Part shown: piece by piece, positions 22,605-34,415 of the stretch
Position numbering within the stretch: position 1 is the first letter of the stretch
Layout: the number at the start of each line of letters is the position of its first letter
Source of the DNA: Paracamarosporium sp. OC-R06-R3
Taxonomy: Eukaryota; Ascomycota; Dothideomycetes; Pleosporales; Didymosphaeriaceae
NCBI GenBank assembly: GCA_019828545.1
Contig: JACVRA010000110.1
Span: forward strand, 6,849 to 70,848
Reading direction: 5' to 3'
Length of the DNA stretch: 64,000 bases
Notes under the pieces: generated by a model
Seen by the model: only the letters and a program-made list of their open reading frames with translations
What the model was told of the DNA's origin: nothing
Databases searched by the model: none
Translations under genes and position numbers: made by a program

Positions 22605-24241
22605 CTACTTAGTCTCATTGCTTCGATTGCTCTTCGCACTCTTCTGATCTGCATCAATCTCCACCAGCTGCACGAAACTTGCCTGATCATTCGTTTGTGG
22701 TCGCATCGCATGCGACACCCGCACGCTCGTCGTAACACCGATTGCGTTCATGGTCCAATCTGTGCCCAGAGTATTTCCGTGACTGTTGTTGCCGCCAGTC
22801 TGCTTCGAATTGGATTGGACCGAACTGCCCAGTATCTTGGGGAAGAGACGGGCGAGTCCCAGGCGGATGGAAGGCATGCAGGCGCAGATAACGCCAACTT
22901 CAACTTCAATGACGGACCAGAGGCTGGTTTCGAGATAGTCCCCTGCACATGTTATTAGCTTGTGGATCGAGGAAAAGAGAGGGTAGATGTTCGTACAAGT
23001 CATGTTTTGGGTTTTGGCAAAGTGTACCAACGATCGAAGACGTAGGATAGATACAACGGTGACACTGAGCTTGTCAGTTTAGACTTCTCTACCAGTAAGA
23101 CGATAACTCACAATGCTCCTACACTGAACATCAACAACACTCCAATTTTCTTCTTCGTTGACATGTGCAGGTTCCAGATCTGCGTGATTGGCAGCGCCAA
23201 CGTCACGAAATCCATCACGATTCCGATACCCGCATGCGCGAAAGCCAGGTTATTGTTATTAACGCAATGTCCCTGGTGCTCGCCATCCCACTGAGTCCAA
23301 GCGAAGCTGATCGGGGAGCAGACGAATACGGCGGCAACACTGCATGCGAATGTTGCAGTCAGGTTCAAGATGACACAGAACCATACTACGCTCCGGAAAT
23401 ACGATTTGGGAAAGATCTGCAGATAAAACAGGAGGAACGATGTCTTTACGAGACCAATTACTGCAAAGTAGACGTATTCGCTGATCCAGAAATACTACGC
23501 AAAGTGTCAGAGATTTGTACAGGTGAAAAGGGCAAAAGCGCAGCTTACCAAGAGTGTCGAAGTTATCTTGTGACTCTCGAGCTTCCACATATCTTTGCCG
23601 AGACCCAAGTATGCTGTACTTGTCAGCGTCGCATGAGCGTACAAAGGCGAAGAGGGGCTTACACATTCGCATACAGCAGGTGAAAAGGACAATGTTTAGC
23701 AACTGAGTATTCTGTGAGCGATAGTTTTTTTATCGTCGTTACACCGCTTACGGATGCCAAAGCCATATTTGAGTTGTCCAGCCAGTTGACACGTCCGACT
23801 GTAAAATGCGTTGCATAGCGTGCCACCACCGATAAGGCAGCTAACGTGAAGAAGGCGATGAGTATCGTGCGATACGAGGTGGACTTGTCACGGACAGGTT
23901 CGTTACACGAGACCGAAATGGCGTTGAGAGTTGCGAAGATATCCTTGGGTTTGCATGATTTTGCGAGACAATTTTGTACCGCTGATTCGAGGAACGTGGT
24001 GCGACACTCGCATGTCACCTTTTGTTGTCCGAGTTGTTGGAAGCACGTATTAGTCTTGGACACAACGTTCTGGCAATTTTGCTGTTGCACTGATTAGCCA
24101 GGTCTAGGAGTAAATTCAAGCGATCCGTACCATGCATTCAGGGATGTCCACGCTCTGGCGTTGCATAACATCAGCCTGCACCATACCCGCCAAAAACGGC
24201 ACCACCAGAGCCCATCTTATGAAGAAGTTGATCCACCTCAT
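22605..24241 (-). CDS. CFEM-domain Pth11-like GPCR
   Basis: Predicted 448-aa receptor in seven exons: 24241-24131, 24081-23752, 23711-23665, 23618-23549, 23494-23112, 23064-22997, 22942-22605 (introns 40-54 nt, total length divisible by three). A signal peptide is followed by an eight-cysteine CFEM domain (PECMQNCQNVV through TLNAISVSC), then seven helices of the fungal rhodopsin-like type. Diagnostic joins are [69 protein letters not shown] and [20 protein letters not shown]. Pezizomycotina-specific receptors of this kind sense surface or host cues, as Pth11 does in Magnaporthe. The tail is polar and Ser/Asn-rich. The 40-nt second intron and the 47-nt exon 3 are the least certain parts. Confidence 0.85.
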
Positions 24242-25307
24242 GGTTGGAATCAACAAAGGACTGCAACGACCGATTCTTCGTGCGAATTGCACGTAAGCCT
24301 GCTTGCCTCAAGGACACGGGTACCGACATATGTACGGAGACCCCTCCCTATATTGCCCCAGTGGCTTTTACTTAAGGGATCTGCAAGGCCCGAAAGCCAC
24401 ATGACTTAGTCCCAGTCGATCGATCTAGCACGTGCAGTTGAGGCTGAACTCTCCGCACCAAGTGATGTCGCTAGTCTATATAAGATCAGGCCATTATCTG
24501 CGCAAGCTGCTAGGCAGGCTTGGGGCATGACCGGACCGCCCGAATGAGTCGTGACAGAGCCAGTTATGGCCTGAACAGTTCGTCAAGCCGGCTTTAAGCA
24601 TATGTGGCGGCCATCGATGTTTCTAGGGGAACGGCTCTTTGATAGACTCGGCGTCAACGAACAACGGCGTCGAAATAATTGTGAACGAAGTAGTTACGCA
24701 GGCGCTTCCACGATCCAACGTGCCTTCATGACTTGACAAGCCACACAAGTGGGGAATGGATCCATCCTGACGTGCAGTAGTCTCACCTCGAATTGGAGCA
24801 GGCATATTCACAAAACTCTGTTGGGTTGAGGAGAGCAGACCGACTCGACGGGTATCACAGATCTACTAACCTCTCGAAATGCACCGGTTAAGGCAAAACA
24901 CACATGAAAGATGATCTTGCATGCACTTGCTTGATTGTAGTTAAAAGGTGTGCCTGCATTGTCAGTCTTTCGTACGGGTGGAGGCGCCAGTCTAGACCGG
25001 GCCCTGGCCGGACACGTGCTCGGGTACCTGATCGACCTAAGTTTCCGCCCTCCGCGGCTCACGGCCCGATAAGCACGCGCGCCTTGTTCCCTATCTAAGC
25101 AAGTGCCTCGTTAACCTGCGCAAGTGAAACACCATTGGTAGACAACTACAAAAATGTAGATTACCCCCTACCGATCGTCAAACGCTATTGTACGTAGCCC
25201 AGCGCTTGCAGAACTTTGCTCTTTTGTGTGTGATTTCACTAGAAGAAGCACGGTCTTGAGAATTTAAATACATATTGATATCCGAGTGTCAAAAATGAAG
25301 CTGGGTG
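24242..25307. other. Intergenic region, no supported gene
   Basis: About 1.1 kb upstream of the CFEM receptor and downstream of the DUF4360-like gene. Frames up to 84 codons lack recognisable features. Confidence 0.45.
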
Positions 25308-26197
25308 CTAGATCCTCTCGCAAGGCGCAAAGTCATGACTGACTCCCAGCAGGGGTCCTTGCCATCCATATTCGTGGTTGATGCCACTGCTAATTCGCGT
25401 TGGGAAGACTGTGCCACCCGCCGCTGCGCTGTCCGCTTGCAGCTCGAGATCGACTCGCATTTTGATAAATGCAACTCCGCACTGAGGAGCTACCCATTGT
25501 AGAGCCTTCTGCTCGCCTTGGCTCCAATCAAGCTGCTTCACAGGCTGCGTGCTGTTGCGTAAAGGACCCTCTATCATGATCTCATCAACCAGCTGCATTG
25601 TTCTATTAGCTCCAGTCATCTAGGGGTCGACATCGTTACAGGCTGGGATACGGTTTAAGATGCATATTGGTATCGTACCTTCGAATCGTCATCGCCTTCA
25701 TCCATCCAATACGTAACCTTCCAGTTGGCTCTCACTCCCTCATCAATTGCGTATCCCGCCTCCATTGTTGTGCCATTTCGATGCATCTTCAGTTTCCACG
25801 CCGCCTGCTCTAGCGGCACATCAATTGGATACAGATCACCTTTCATCTCTCTCCACTTCAGTCGCAGCTCGCAGTACGTTTTCGCCTCACGCACACCTGC
25901 ACCTACGCTGGCCTCAGTGTATGGTAAAGTGAACCATGCCCAGGGCGTGTGGCACCCAGCAACGAAGTGCGAACCCCAGCCCTGATCGGTATGGCCGCGC
26001 GTCGCATTGAAGCCTGGTGTGCTGTCGGGGCAGCCCGGGCCAGAGAAGGAGGCAATATTGAAGAGCCAGCTCTCTGGACATTCGGAGGAAGGTGGTGAGT
26101 CTTGGGACGACGAGATAAGGCTTGAGAGAGCGGTGGCAGCTCCCAGGAAGAGTGCTTGGAGTACTAGTACGATTGTCATGATGTGATATAGTGTCAT
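25308..26197 (-). CDS. Secreted DUF4360-like protein
   Basis: Predicted 267-aa secreted protein, exons 26197-25679 and 25592-25308. The 86-nt intron has a GCTAAT branch near its 3' end; the join gives DDSK-LVDEIMIEGPLRNS. An N-terminal signal peptide (IVLVLQALFLGAATALS) is followed by NIASFSGPGCPDSTPG, a Gly/Cys turn seen in DUF4360 proteins. Next come TYCELRLKWREM and MEAGYAIDEGVRANWKVTYW, consistent with that family's beta-sandwich pattern. The C-terminal FIKMRVDLELQAD completes the fold. The function of the family is unknown. An internal Met at residue 7 is an alternative start. Confidence 0.68.
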
Positions 26198-26601
26198 GGG
26201 AAGTACTTAGGTATCGTGAGGCTGCACCTCACATTTTAACAGGGAACATCTGTATTCCAATGGTTAACCCGTGACGGCGCGCCTTAAGACACCTATATTG
26301 CGATGTTTCCTGGAGATAAGAGTCTTGTTTTATCCTGGAACTCCGTCGGCACATGCGGTTACGTTCCGAGACTGGGACATAAATATATACAGCATGCATA
26401 CAAGATGGATACTAAGTTCAGATTGGCGTGATTTCAGCGCAGATGTCCGGTACAGGGCACGTTGCACACGAACATAAGAGCGGGGATAGCTGCAAAGTGG
26501 GTCGGGTTAATATGTCTTTGGGCGGGGTATACGCAAAGCCATACTTCCGAGCCACCCTGACCACCTCGCTTTATCCTTGATTCGAGTACCCTCGTTTCAA
26601 A

Positions 26602-27435
26602 ATGCCCTATTTTGACCATGATTCAGTACGCCTTTTTTACACGTCGCACGGGGTTCCCAGTGCACCAGTCATAGTTCTTCTCCATGGCTGGGCCTGCGAT
26701 GCGCACGACTGGAGCCACCAAATCCTTTTACTCACGTCTCTCGGTTTTCGCGTCATAGCACTCGACCTACGTGGGCATGGACGCTCCAGTGCTCCGACGT
26801 CAATCTCTGATTATGCTATGAAAGCATTTGTAGATGATGTAGTTGCCTTACTCCGACATCTTCAGTCCGGAGCCGTCATCGTGATGGCGCACTCGATGAG
26901 TACAATTATCGCCTCTATCCTTGCAGTCGAGCATCCCGAATTGGTCATGGCTCTAGTCCTTGCGCACCCTATTTATTGTGGTACACCACCTGCTCTAGCG
27001 ACACTGAGCGAAACAATGTGCAAGAACCCAAGTGCAGCGCCGGATATAGTCGCCGAATTCTTCGAGGATTACATGTATACTGCCCAAACTCCCGGATGGT
27101 TGAGGACATGGCACATCAGACGTGTTCTTGGAACAAATGGTGTTGCGCTTGCAGGTTGTAGTCAGGCAATTGTCGATCTATTTGGAGACATCGTTGGCCA
27201 AACAGAGAAGACAAGAGCGTTTATGAAGAAAAGGAAGGCCCCAAGGCTTGTAGTAGCTACAAACGCTTTGCCGGCTGCTGCGGCATGGGAACGAGAACTA
27301 GGCTTGGGAAATAGGGACAAATGCCAAACACTAAATGAAGGCACCTTCAGTCACATCGTAGACAGCGAAAAGTTCAACGATATAATGGAGGAATGGTTGG
27401 TGAATGGAGCTTTCGTGGCACAACATGCTCACTGA
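26602..27435 (+). CDS. Alpha/beta hydrolase
   Basis: Intact single-exon frame of 277 aa with the alpha/beta hydrolase layout. The oxyanion region is VIVLLHGWACDAHDW. A strand-turn motif follows (VIALDLRGHGRS). The nucleophile elbow reads MAHSMST, so the usual G-x-S-x-G has Ala and Ser in place of both glycines. A late His in GTFSHIVDSEKF is a good candidate catalytic base. Length is standard for small esterases or lipase-like hydrolases. No signal peptide is present, so it is probably cytosolic. The substrate is unknown. Confidence 0.82.
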   Translation: MPYFDHDSVRLFYTSHGVPSAPVIVLLHGWACDAHDWSHQILLLTSLGFRVIALDLRGHGRSSAPTSISDYAMKAFVDDVVALLRHLQSGAVIVMAHSMSTIIASILAVEHPELVMALVLAHPIYCGTPPALATLSETMCKNPSAAPDIVAEFFEDYMYTAQTPGWLRTWHIRRVLGTNGVALAGCSQAIVDLFGDIVGQTEKTRAFMKKRKAPRLVVATNALPAAAAWERELGLGNRDKCQTLNEGTFSHIVDSEKFNDIMEEWLVNGAFVAQHAH

Positions 27436-28052
27436 GGATGAATGACTCTACAGCCATTCAATGTGAGCATTGACTTTGACAGGAGGCTTCATGGCAGATC
27501 TAAGTGCTATGTTTGAGTTTCATACTAAATTTATGAAAAATTGAATGCAGCTTCCTGTAAGGCGACAGCTGCGATGCTTTGTATTGATATGGTTCTTTCC
27601 AATGACCCGATCTTGATCTATTCACTTGTACTCTTTTGGAAAATTCGATGTGTCTTTGGATTCGTTTGAGATATTTGTGAGCGTATCCTTCAAGCTAAGA
27701 AACACTAGGTTCCAGGACGAATTCTTCTGCAACTGTCTTATTGATCTCATCAAATTCAAGTACTCATGTATTAGATATAGTACAGAGCTTTTACCTATAA
27801 TACTAAAATCATTGAAAGAGATTTATTTAGGGTATTTTTTGCAATCATAGAAGGTAGAACTCAGTATTTTTAATATCGTTTGTTAGTAAAGTTACGAACA
27901 CATGCACCACTGAACTACGGTATGCCGTAATCGATGCACACGCACGTGCACCTATCACGCGCCGCACCCCACGTGCTTACGTGTTGCACTTACTTCCACA
28001 TTGACACAACATTTCTGCCGCTCACTTCTACGCACAGAAAATCTACGCTACG
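27436..28052. promoter_or_regulatory. AT-rich interval ending in CACGTG-rich patch
   Basis: Bases 27440-27900 are AT-rich with no coding signal. At 27943-27948 and 27970-27975 there are two CACGTG palindromes inside a GC-richer patch, just upstream of the weak frame that starts at 28053. Confidence 0.4.
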
Positions 28053-28413
28053 ATGGATGACGTGCGCACTGACGGCATTAATAACTTCATGGGCTTGATT
28101 GGGCAGGATACTCATAGCGACATGGACAACTTGGATGGCTACGAGGTCAGGCTCCTCACAAAACTCGCTGGTTACCGCGGTTCGCGCTTGCTACGATCCT
28201 CGGGTTCAACACACGGGATAGTAGAGATCCCTTCCTCGGCCTGTCGTTGCCTCGTCGGATCAATTTGTCGTCACCATCCACGAGGTTCGAAGATCTTTGC
28301 ATGCAACTCTGCGGTCTTCCAAAAGGCCAGCAGGATCCTACAAGTACCAACGCAGTCCTACGTTTCGGAGAATTTCACCCAGAAGACCCGCAACTTCGCG
28401 ACGTTTACGAATA
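28053..28413 (+). pseudogene. Possible gene fragment with a frameshift
   Basis: The frame from 28053 starts MDDVRTDGINNFMGLIG. Around 28165 the better coding composition switches to another frame (RFALATILGFNTRDSRDP, then FEDLCMQLCGLPKGQQDP and FGEFHPEDPQLRDVYE) that stops near 28410. No GT-AG intron reconciles the two frames cleanly. It may be a truncated, frameshifted relic or a gene with an intron I could not place. Confidence 0.3.
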
Positions 28414-29026
28414 ACAGGCGGAGTTCTCTAGAAAATGTGACTCCCAATCATCAAGGGTCAGATCAGTCTTATGCCTAGCAATTTCTGAACGCTTGATCAA
28501 TCACCCGAGAGTGTGTTTATGAAAGATCTTCATCCAGTTTAGTCGTAAACCTGTGGATTGCTGGAGCGAGCCGTTGCCTTGTTTAGTAATGGTGAACCGA
28601 TGTTTTGAGAAAGGGGGCTAACATTATTGTTGCACGGCCTGTGGTGTGAAAGCATCTGGATGGATAAGGACTGAGCGGACGAGGACACACACGTGCACTG
28701 GATCGGTGAGAAGGCTGCTTGGACCAAGGTCAGGCTGCATTGTCGTGAGGGCTTTGGTCCTGACAAAATCGGAAACGTGATGAGGAGACGAGCCGCATCC
28801 AGGCGGTCGGTATCGTGGACTGCGCTAATAGCCCCATCCAGCTAGACTGCCTTGGCCGAATACCGAACATCGTCACCTCCGCAAGTGCAAAGTGTCAACT
28901 ACAAGACAGGCTGCTGGATTACGCTCCGTGTTGTCTCCCTTCTGCAGCCTTCCGTCGTGCTTCACTCTTCTGTACCTATTAAAAAAACCTACATAGACGC
29001 TGGGCAGTTGCAGCCCAACTCCCATC

Positions 29027-29902
29027 ATGGTTTGTCTGCACGTTCTTGTGCGCAGCGCAAACTGAACGCTGACTTCCAGCAAGAACGCGCTTTTTAACTC
29101 GGCCCTCCGGCAGTCAACCAGTCTCCGCAAAGATTTGGACCTGTTCGCCGACTCGTCAAGCCCCTCACCCGCCCTCCAGGGCCAAATCTCCGCAAGCCTA
29201 ACCTCCCTCTCTCGCACCATCGACGACTACGCCAAGCTCGCAAAGCAGGAACCGATACAGACCAAGCAAGAAAAGGCGTTTGAGCGGGTCAAAAACTTCA
29301 AGGCCGAGCTAGACGAGTACCGAGAGAATTTTGGGCGCATAAAGAGCGCGAATGACGACGTGGTACGTTTCTGCGCGGCATGATGCGTGACACGTGCGGA
29401 TACTGAGTGCAACCAGCAAACGACACAGGCGCGAACAGAGTTGCTAGGCCGGAGACCACACCACGCGGCAACGCCAGAAAACCCGTATGCGCAAACAAAC
29501 GTAACCGCGGCTGCTGCGCAGCACTCGCCCTTTGCTCCTTCACGACCTTACAACGCCAACTCCCCCTACACTGCGAACCCGTATTCTGCCGGTGCGCCCG
29601 CCGGCGCCGACTATACGCGCGAGTCCCACGCTTTCCGCGAGAATTCCTTCATGAACAAGACCTCTGAACAGTTGGACGAATTCTTGGACAGAGGAAGGGC
29701 GGTGTTGGGCGACCTCGGCCACCAAAGGGACATGCTGAAAGGGACCCAGAGAAGGCTCTACAGCGTGGCGAATACGTTAGGGATCAGCGGAGACACGATA
29801 CGCATGGTAGAGCGGAGAGCGAAGCAGGACAAGTGGATATTCTGGGCAGGGGTTGTCGTGTTCTTCCTCTTCTGCTGGCTCGTACTGCACTTTTTACGGT
29901 AG
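29027..29902 (+). CDS. BOS1: Golgi Qb-SNARE BOS1
   Basis: Predicted 251-aa tail-anchored SNARE for ER-Golgi transport. Exons are 29027-29029 (only the ATG), 29084-29362 and 29429-29902. The first intron directly follows the start codon and its removal gives MNALFNSALRQSTSLRKDLD, closely like the N-terminus of Bos1/membrin. RRPHHAATPENPYAQ is a hallmark of the family. The SNARE helix runs through SFMNKTSEQLDEFLDRGRAV and LKGTQRRLYSVANTLGISGD. The C-terminal anchor is WIFWAGVVVFFLFCWLVLHF. Length fits the yeast orthologue (about 244 aa). It should pair with Sed5, Bet1 and Sec22. Confidence 0.92.
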
Positions 29903-30622
29903 TACGTCATGAGTTGCGAGGAAACAACGGCAGTGTTGTATTTATGTCATTATGTTGAGCATCCATTTGAGCAGGAGCGGCAATTTGGTCGAGGGTTAGC
30001 GAGGCGTTTGGTGTTCTGTAAGATATGGGCTCTCGATTGTTAGAAAGTGCAAGCAATGGGCAAAGATATGGCAGGATTTACAAGAATGCACCTTCCTAAT
30101 CTGAACAAGGAACCCTGTCCATTATATCGTTCAAAAGATGGAATTACCCTGCACGTGACCCTTGGTTTTTCTTTCGGCAAGCAAGGAATGGAAAAGGCGG
30201 TTCGACATCGTACTGAAACACCGACAAAGCAGGAATGGCCAGTTAATCCAATGGGGCATGTTCGTCATTCCTACTAAAGATGAGACGATGTACATAGAAG
30301 AGATTGGTAGGTAAGGTTACAGAGATACGAGTCGAACTAGAAAGAAGAATTGTGTGCATCGATGTTGCAGCTAACGTAGATTGCTGGAAAGGCGTAAAGT
30401 ATCCGTTGTCCATCAGCAACAGTAGCGACAATTCGAGTAATACGACGATAAAGCCAAATTTCGAATCCGGGTGAGTCGCAACCTCCATATTCTAGTATTA
30501 AGAGTTGCTTTGAAGCAGATGTATGCGGTGCGTTCGGATCGATGTTAGAGTACAACACAGATTATAAGGCGTAAAAGTTGCTCATGAAAGAGACATGTGA
30601 GTCAACACCATTGAGCATTGTC

Positions 30623-31764
30623 TCAACTGCCCCAATCAAGCAGACGAGGTCCGTAAGGATCAGGCTGCACTTCCTCTTCGAGTGCCTGCTGATTGATTGC
30701 CAACTGATTGATCTGGTCTGCGAGGTACTGTTGGTTCGCTTTCATTTCTTCCATTTCAGCTTCGCGGTAGGAATCCTGCGCGTAAATAGAAGGTGATGGA
30801 AAGCCGCTCATTATGCCTCTCGACGCAGGCAATGCGAGAAGGCTCGGAGCCGCGACGCAAGGTACTGGGGGATAATACATGGGAGGCATTGTTCGAGATC
30901 TATGACGTCGATCGATTCGGTCCAAATGTCGACCACGCCCCCACCCTTCGTCAAAGGCCAGATCGTCATCGCTATCCCATGGAGTGTATGGACGGCGATA
31001 GACGGGTAATCGGCTCCACTTGCGTGCGAGAAAATCCAGCGCACGGCCAATGTCATGAATCGATGCCAGACCTATTAGACTTCGAATAGCGTGTTCCCAA
31101 TCGCCCAGACGGCGGTAATCGTTGGTGACGATGTCGTCTCGTGAACCGAGAAAGAACAAAAGCAGAACTTCCGGTATAGTTACGGACCTGGACGTGCACG
31201 AAAGATAAGCCATCGTAGCAAAATCAGTCCGTAGCTTGTTCATGTCGTAGTTCTCAGATACGTCGTACAGACGGTCGTGAACGTATCGAGGAACATCCCC
31301 AGTATCCAAACTCTTAACATAGACAAAGAAAGACTTGAGAGAATGGATTGCTTTTTCCTTGGGAAGGCGACCTTGTGAAGCGCTACTGATTTCGGTGGCT
31401 AACCTAGTGAGGTCAATTGCTGCGTAGTTCCTGCTTATGTCTGGCAAGTGCTTGCGCAACAGACTGTCCTTGACCCGGAATCGCAACCGAGAGTTTCCGA
31501 TGTGTACGCCTATCAAAGTCATAAGGTTTTCTTTGTTATGATCGTAGACGTGAAATGAAGGAAAGAGGGGGTCGCTTTCGTTGATCGTTGAGTGGGAGAG
31601 AATGAGTTGCGTTTGGAAGAAGTTGGTGATGGAGAGCGTGTGACGCTGCAGCAGATTGACTTGCTTCTATATAGCTTACCTACAATACTAGTCCGATCCT
31701 CGCCTGATGATCTTACGACCACTTTACGTTCCACAATGACTGTTTGTTCCTGCATGCTGACCAT
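30623..31764 (-). CDS. Divergent BTB/POZ-like protein with C-terminal coiled coil
   Basis: Modelled as 330 aa from exons 31764-31680 and 31530-30623 (149-nt GT-AG intron, the only phase-consistent join found). Exon 2 has a BTB-like start (GVHIGNSRLRFRVKDSLLRK). LYDVSENYDMNKLRTDFATM corresponds to the LY-x4-KYD-x2-L helix of fungal BTB proteins. A Pro/Arg-rich linker and a Glu/Gln-rich coiled coil (EMKANQQYLADQINQLA) follow. The intron region is also open in two frames, so a different splice or a frame change at 31519-31522, where TGA and ATG overlap, is possible. The domain call is from pattern only. Confidence 0.55.
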
Positions 31765-31799
31765 ATCAATGGTGTCAAGTGGGATTTAAGCAAACAGGT

Positions 31800-34415
31800 A
31801 CAACAGACTAACGTCAATAGCTAGCTACGCATCTTTTCACAGCCTCTACATTTCTCAATATTTCATTGTTGGGAACAAACTTGCTATGGTGTTGCATTTT
31901 GCTCATCGATGGTCCAAAATTTATGTGGCAGTTCGTTATCTGTTGGCTAGTTGTTGGTGATACGGTCGAGCATCTTTTCATGCCCGATGTCACTTATGGG
32001 AGCCTGCTGACGATCTCGAGAGAGTTCAAACTTAAAGTCTAGCAACCAACACCATTCCCTGTCGCCGCGTGGTCAAGGCTGAATCCAACTAACCATGACT
32101 GTGTGAAAATTTAAGCGTACTTAATTATAAAACAAATTATGCCACTATTTTCTTTCAACAGGCATACGCATACACTAGATTGAGTTGGCGCCACCCCATC
32201 ATAGATTGAAGTAAAATACCCACTGTAGTCGTGTAATTGTGTGACACTCAGCCACCCTCATGCCTACGTCACGAGCCAAAGTTCGTGTTTAGATCGACGC
32301 CTACTCCCGAAGCAAGCTAATGGTGAAGCTGTCGGACCAGCGAGGCTGGTATGGTTTGGCTCCTAGCGCTGGATGGCATGTGTCCTGAAGCTGTGGTTAA
32401 GCATAATTGCTTAGGTTCTGTTGGCCGGGAAAGAACTATTGGGTGAAAGTTGGATGAAAGTTTGTACGGAAATGAGCAGCAAACGTGCTTTCTAAAGTGG
32501 CGCACAGGTTATCGGAACGACGTATCACGTGGGTGACACAGCATCCGTGCGCTCCGGCACCTTGTTGTCTCAAACGTTTTGCCTAGCTGCCACAAGCTAC
32601 CAGATCTCTGCGATACGTAGGGAATCATCATATCGTGTACATGGTTTGAAAATGCTATGCCAGAAACATTTACATACTTAACTACCGCTGACTGACAAAC
32701 TCTACAAACGTAGAATTTCGACAGGCGCAGCGACATTGAGCTTGTCTCAATACATGAATACTACTTAGAGATTTACTCTTTATTTTGGTTCATGCGGTTC
32801 GACCAACTGCTTGTTACATGTGTATTAGTCGTGACCACTCTCAGTGCTCTCCATTCTTTCTAACTGCGATATGGATTCTACACAAGCCTTACTAGCATTG
32901 TTGCAAGCTTGACCGTCCTTTCTATTAGATTATCCTCTAACCATGGGCCACTGCTTGTATGACAGCTCCTTGATGCCCCGTGTACAATAAGATGTGTATA
33001 CAAGACGTTCAGAACATGCTTTGCGCTCAATTGACAGTAAGTACTTCTTGGGTGTGACTTTGTACTTGCTAATTCGGACATCGAAGACATCGACACTATC
33101 CTCCATATCAACTCCTTACTCAACTGAGCGCAGTTATTCGCGTACTTATGCGTCTCCAGCTCGACTATCACTACCTGACCAGACGTGAATCTGATTTCAG
33201 GCACAGTTTATCTCACTTGCTGCTACATCCACAATCATGCATTTGTCGGAAAGCGTTCGCTTCTTAGACGACGACAGAGTAGACAAGGAGCAGAACCCGT
33301 ACAAGTTGAAGATCGAAGGGGTCTACTTAATCTTCACAGGGCCAGACTCATAGACCTGGTCGCCATCAAATAGAGTGTAGATTAGAGTTAAAAAAGTAGG
33401 AACATGTTTTGGAAAGTAAGTTCTGAGTCGTGGATGTGCGCCCAGTGTACTCGTCCTAATCGCATACTCGTGTGTGCATTGTGGGTTTTGCCGTAGTATG
33501 TTCATAACTTTATACACGGAACTATATATTGCTCTGATATGTGCTCAAAGACTCTCACGTTGGCTTGCAATGCATGTAACTAAGTTTAATGAAGTCAACT
33601 TGGTGTTCTACTTACGGACCTCATCAGACGAATAAACACAGTTTCCCTTTACTGTTCAAATAAATTGACAACCACATTTCGGTCACAAGATGAAGGAAGG
33701 ACGGTCTTATGACTATTGGATGTTAGACGTTGACTGCGTTCTTGGCCCCTTGTAAGCACGTGACAAGAAAAACCATGGAAATGCGGAAGAGTAAGAGAGC
33801 TACTACTAGAAATTGAATACTTTACTTCCGGGAGAAAGTGATTGTCTCTATCTTCAAAGCACCCTTTACTAAAGTTTTTCGATTAAACGTATCTAGAGCG
33901 AAGTACGGTATTTGACGGTCCTTACTAGCATGGATATAAGCCTCTGCCACAGAGTGACATGATTCCTAAGCGGTATGTGAGTACCATCGTCTATTAGAAA
34001 CCACGCTAGGACTTGGTGCTCTCTAGACTGTGTCGCGTGATCTGGCCTCCATCAGCACCGCGACTAACGTCCATACCACGTTTCATGACTATTTTTGGTC
34101 TACAGACAAAGCATGTCGCGTCTCTGTTGTATTCATAGTCCACGCTCAAGGAACTATCACCATGCCTTTGTCGTAAAAGGTGTCCTTTGTCTCGACCGGT
34201 CATTTTAAAGTTGCTGAACATCATCACTATCGTCAACGAGTAGAACTCGGCTTTTTCAACGTTCAAGGTCACCAAGTAGCACTTAATCTAGGTGAACTGA
34301 GTGATCTTATCTACGTTGGCACCTCGATCATCAACAGCTTTTATTTCCAACCGCGCTATCCCATCGGAATAAACATCTGTTCTTCCAAACCGTCGTACCA
34401 ACACCAAGGGAGACG
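31800..34415. other. AT-rich gene-poor region with one coding-like relic
   Basis: About 2.6 kb without an intact gene. One stretch, about 33085-33348 (+), has coding-like composition over two consecutive frames. The first contains VIRVLMRLQLDYHYLTRRES up to a possible GATTTCAG acceptor. The second contains FISLAATSTIMHLSES, then RFLDDDRVDKEQNPYKLKIE, and stops at 33348-33350. It could be the last exons of a lost gene. No LTRs, terminal inverted repeats or transposase motifs were recognised. Confidence 0.4.

Noticed and set aside
27620..27850. 74-codon Phe/Leu-rich plus frame
   Set aside because: AT-rich sequence translates to Phe/Ile/Leu by composition; no start context or homologous pattern.
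30440..30480. TTCGAATCCGGG resembling a tRNA T-loop/B box
   Set aside because: Flanks do not pair as a T-arm and no acceptor stem or A box could be found at the right distance on either strand.
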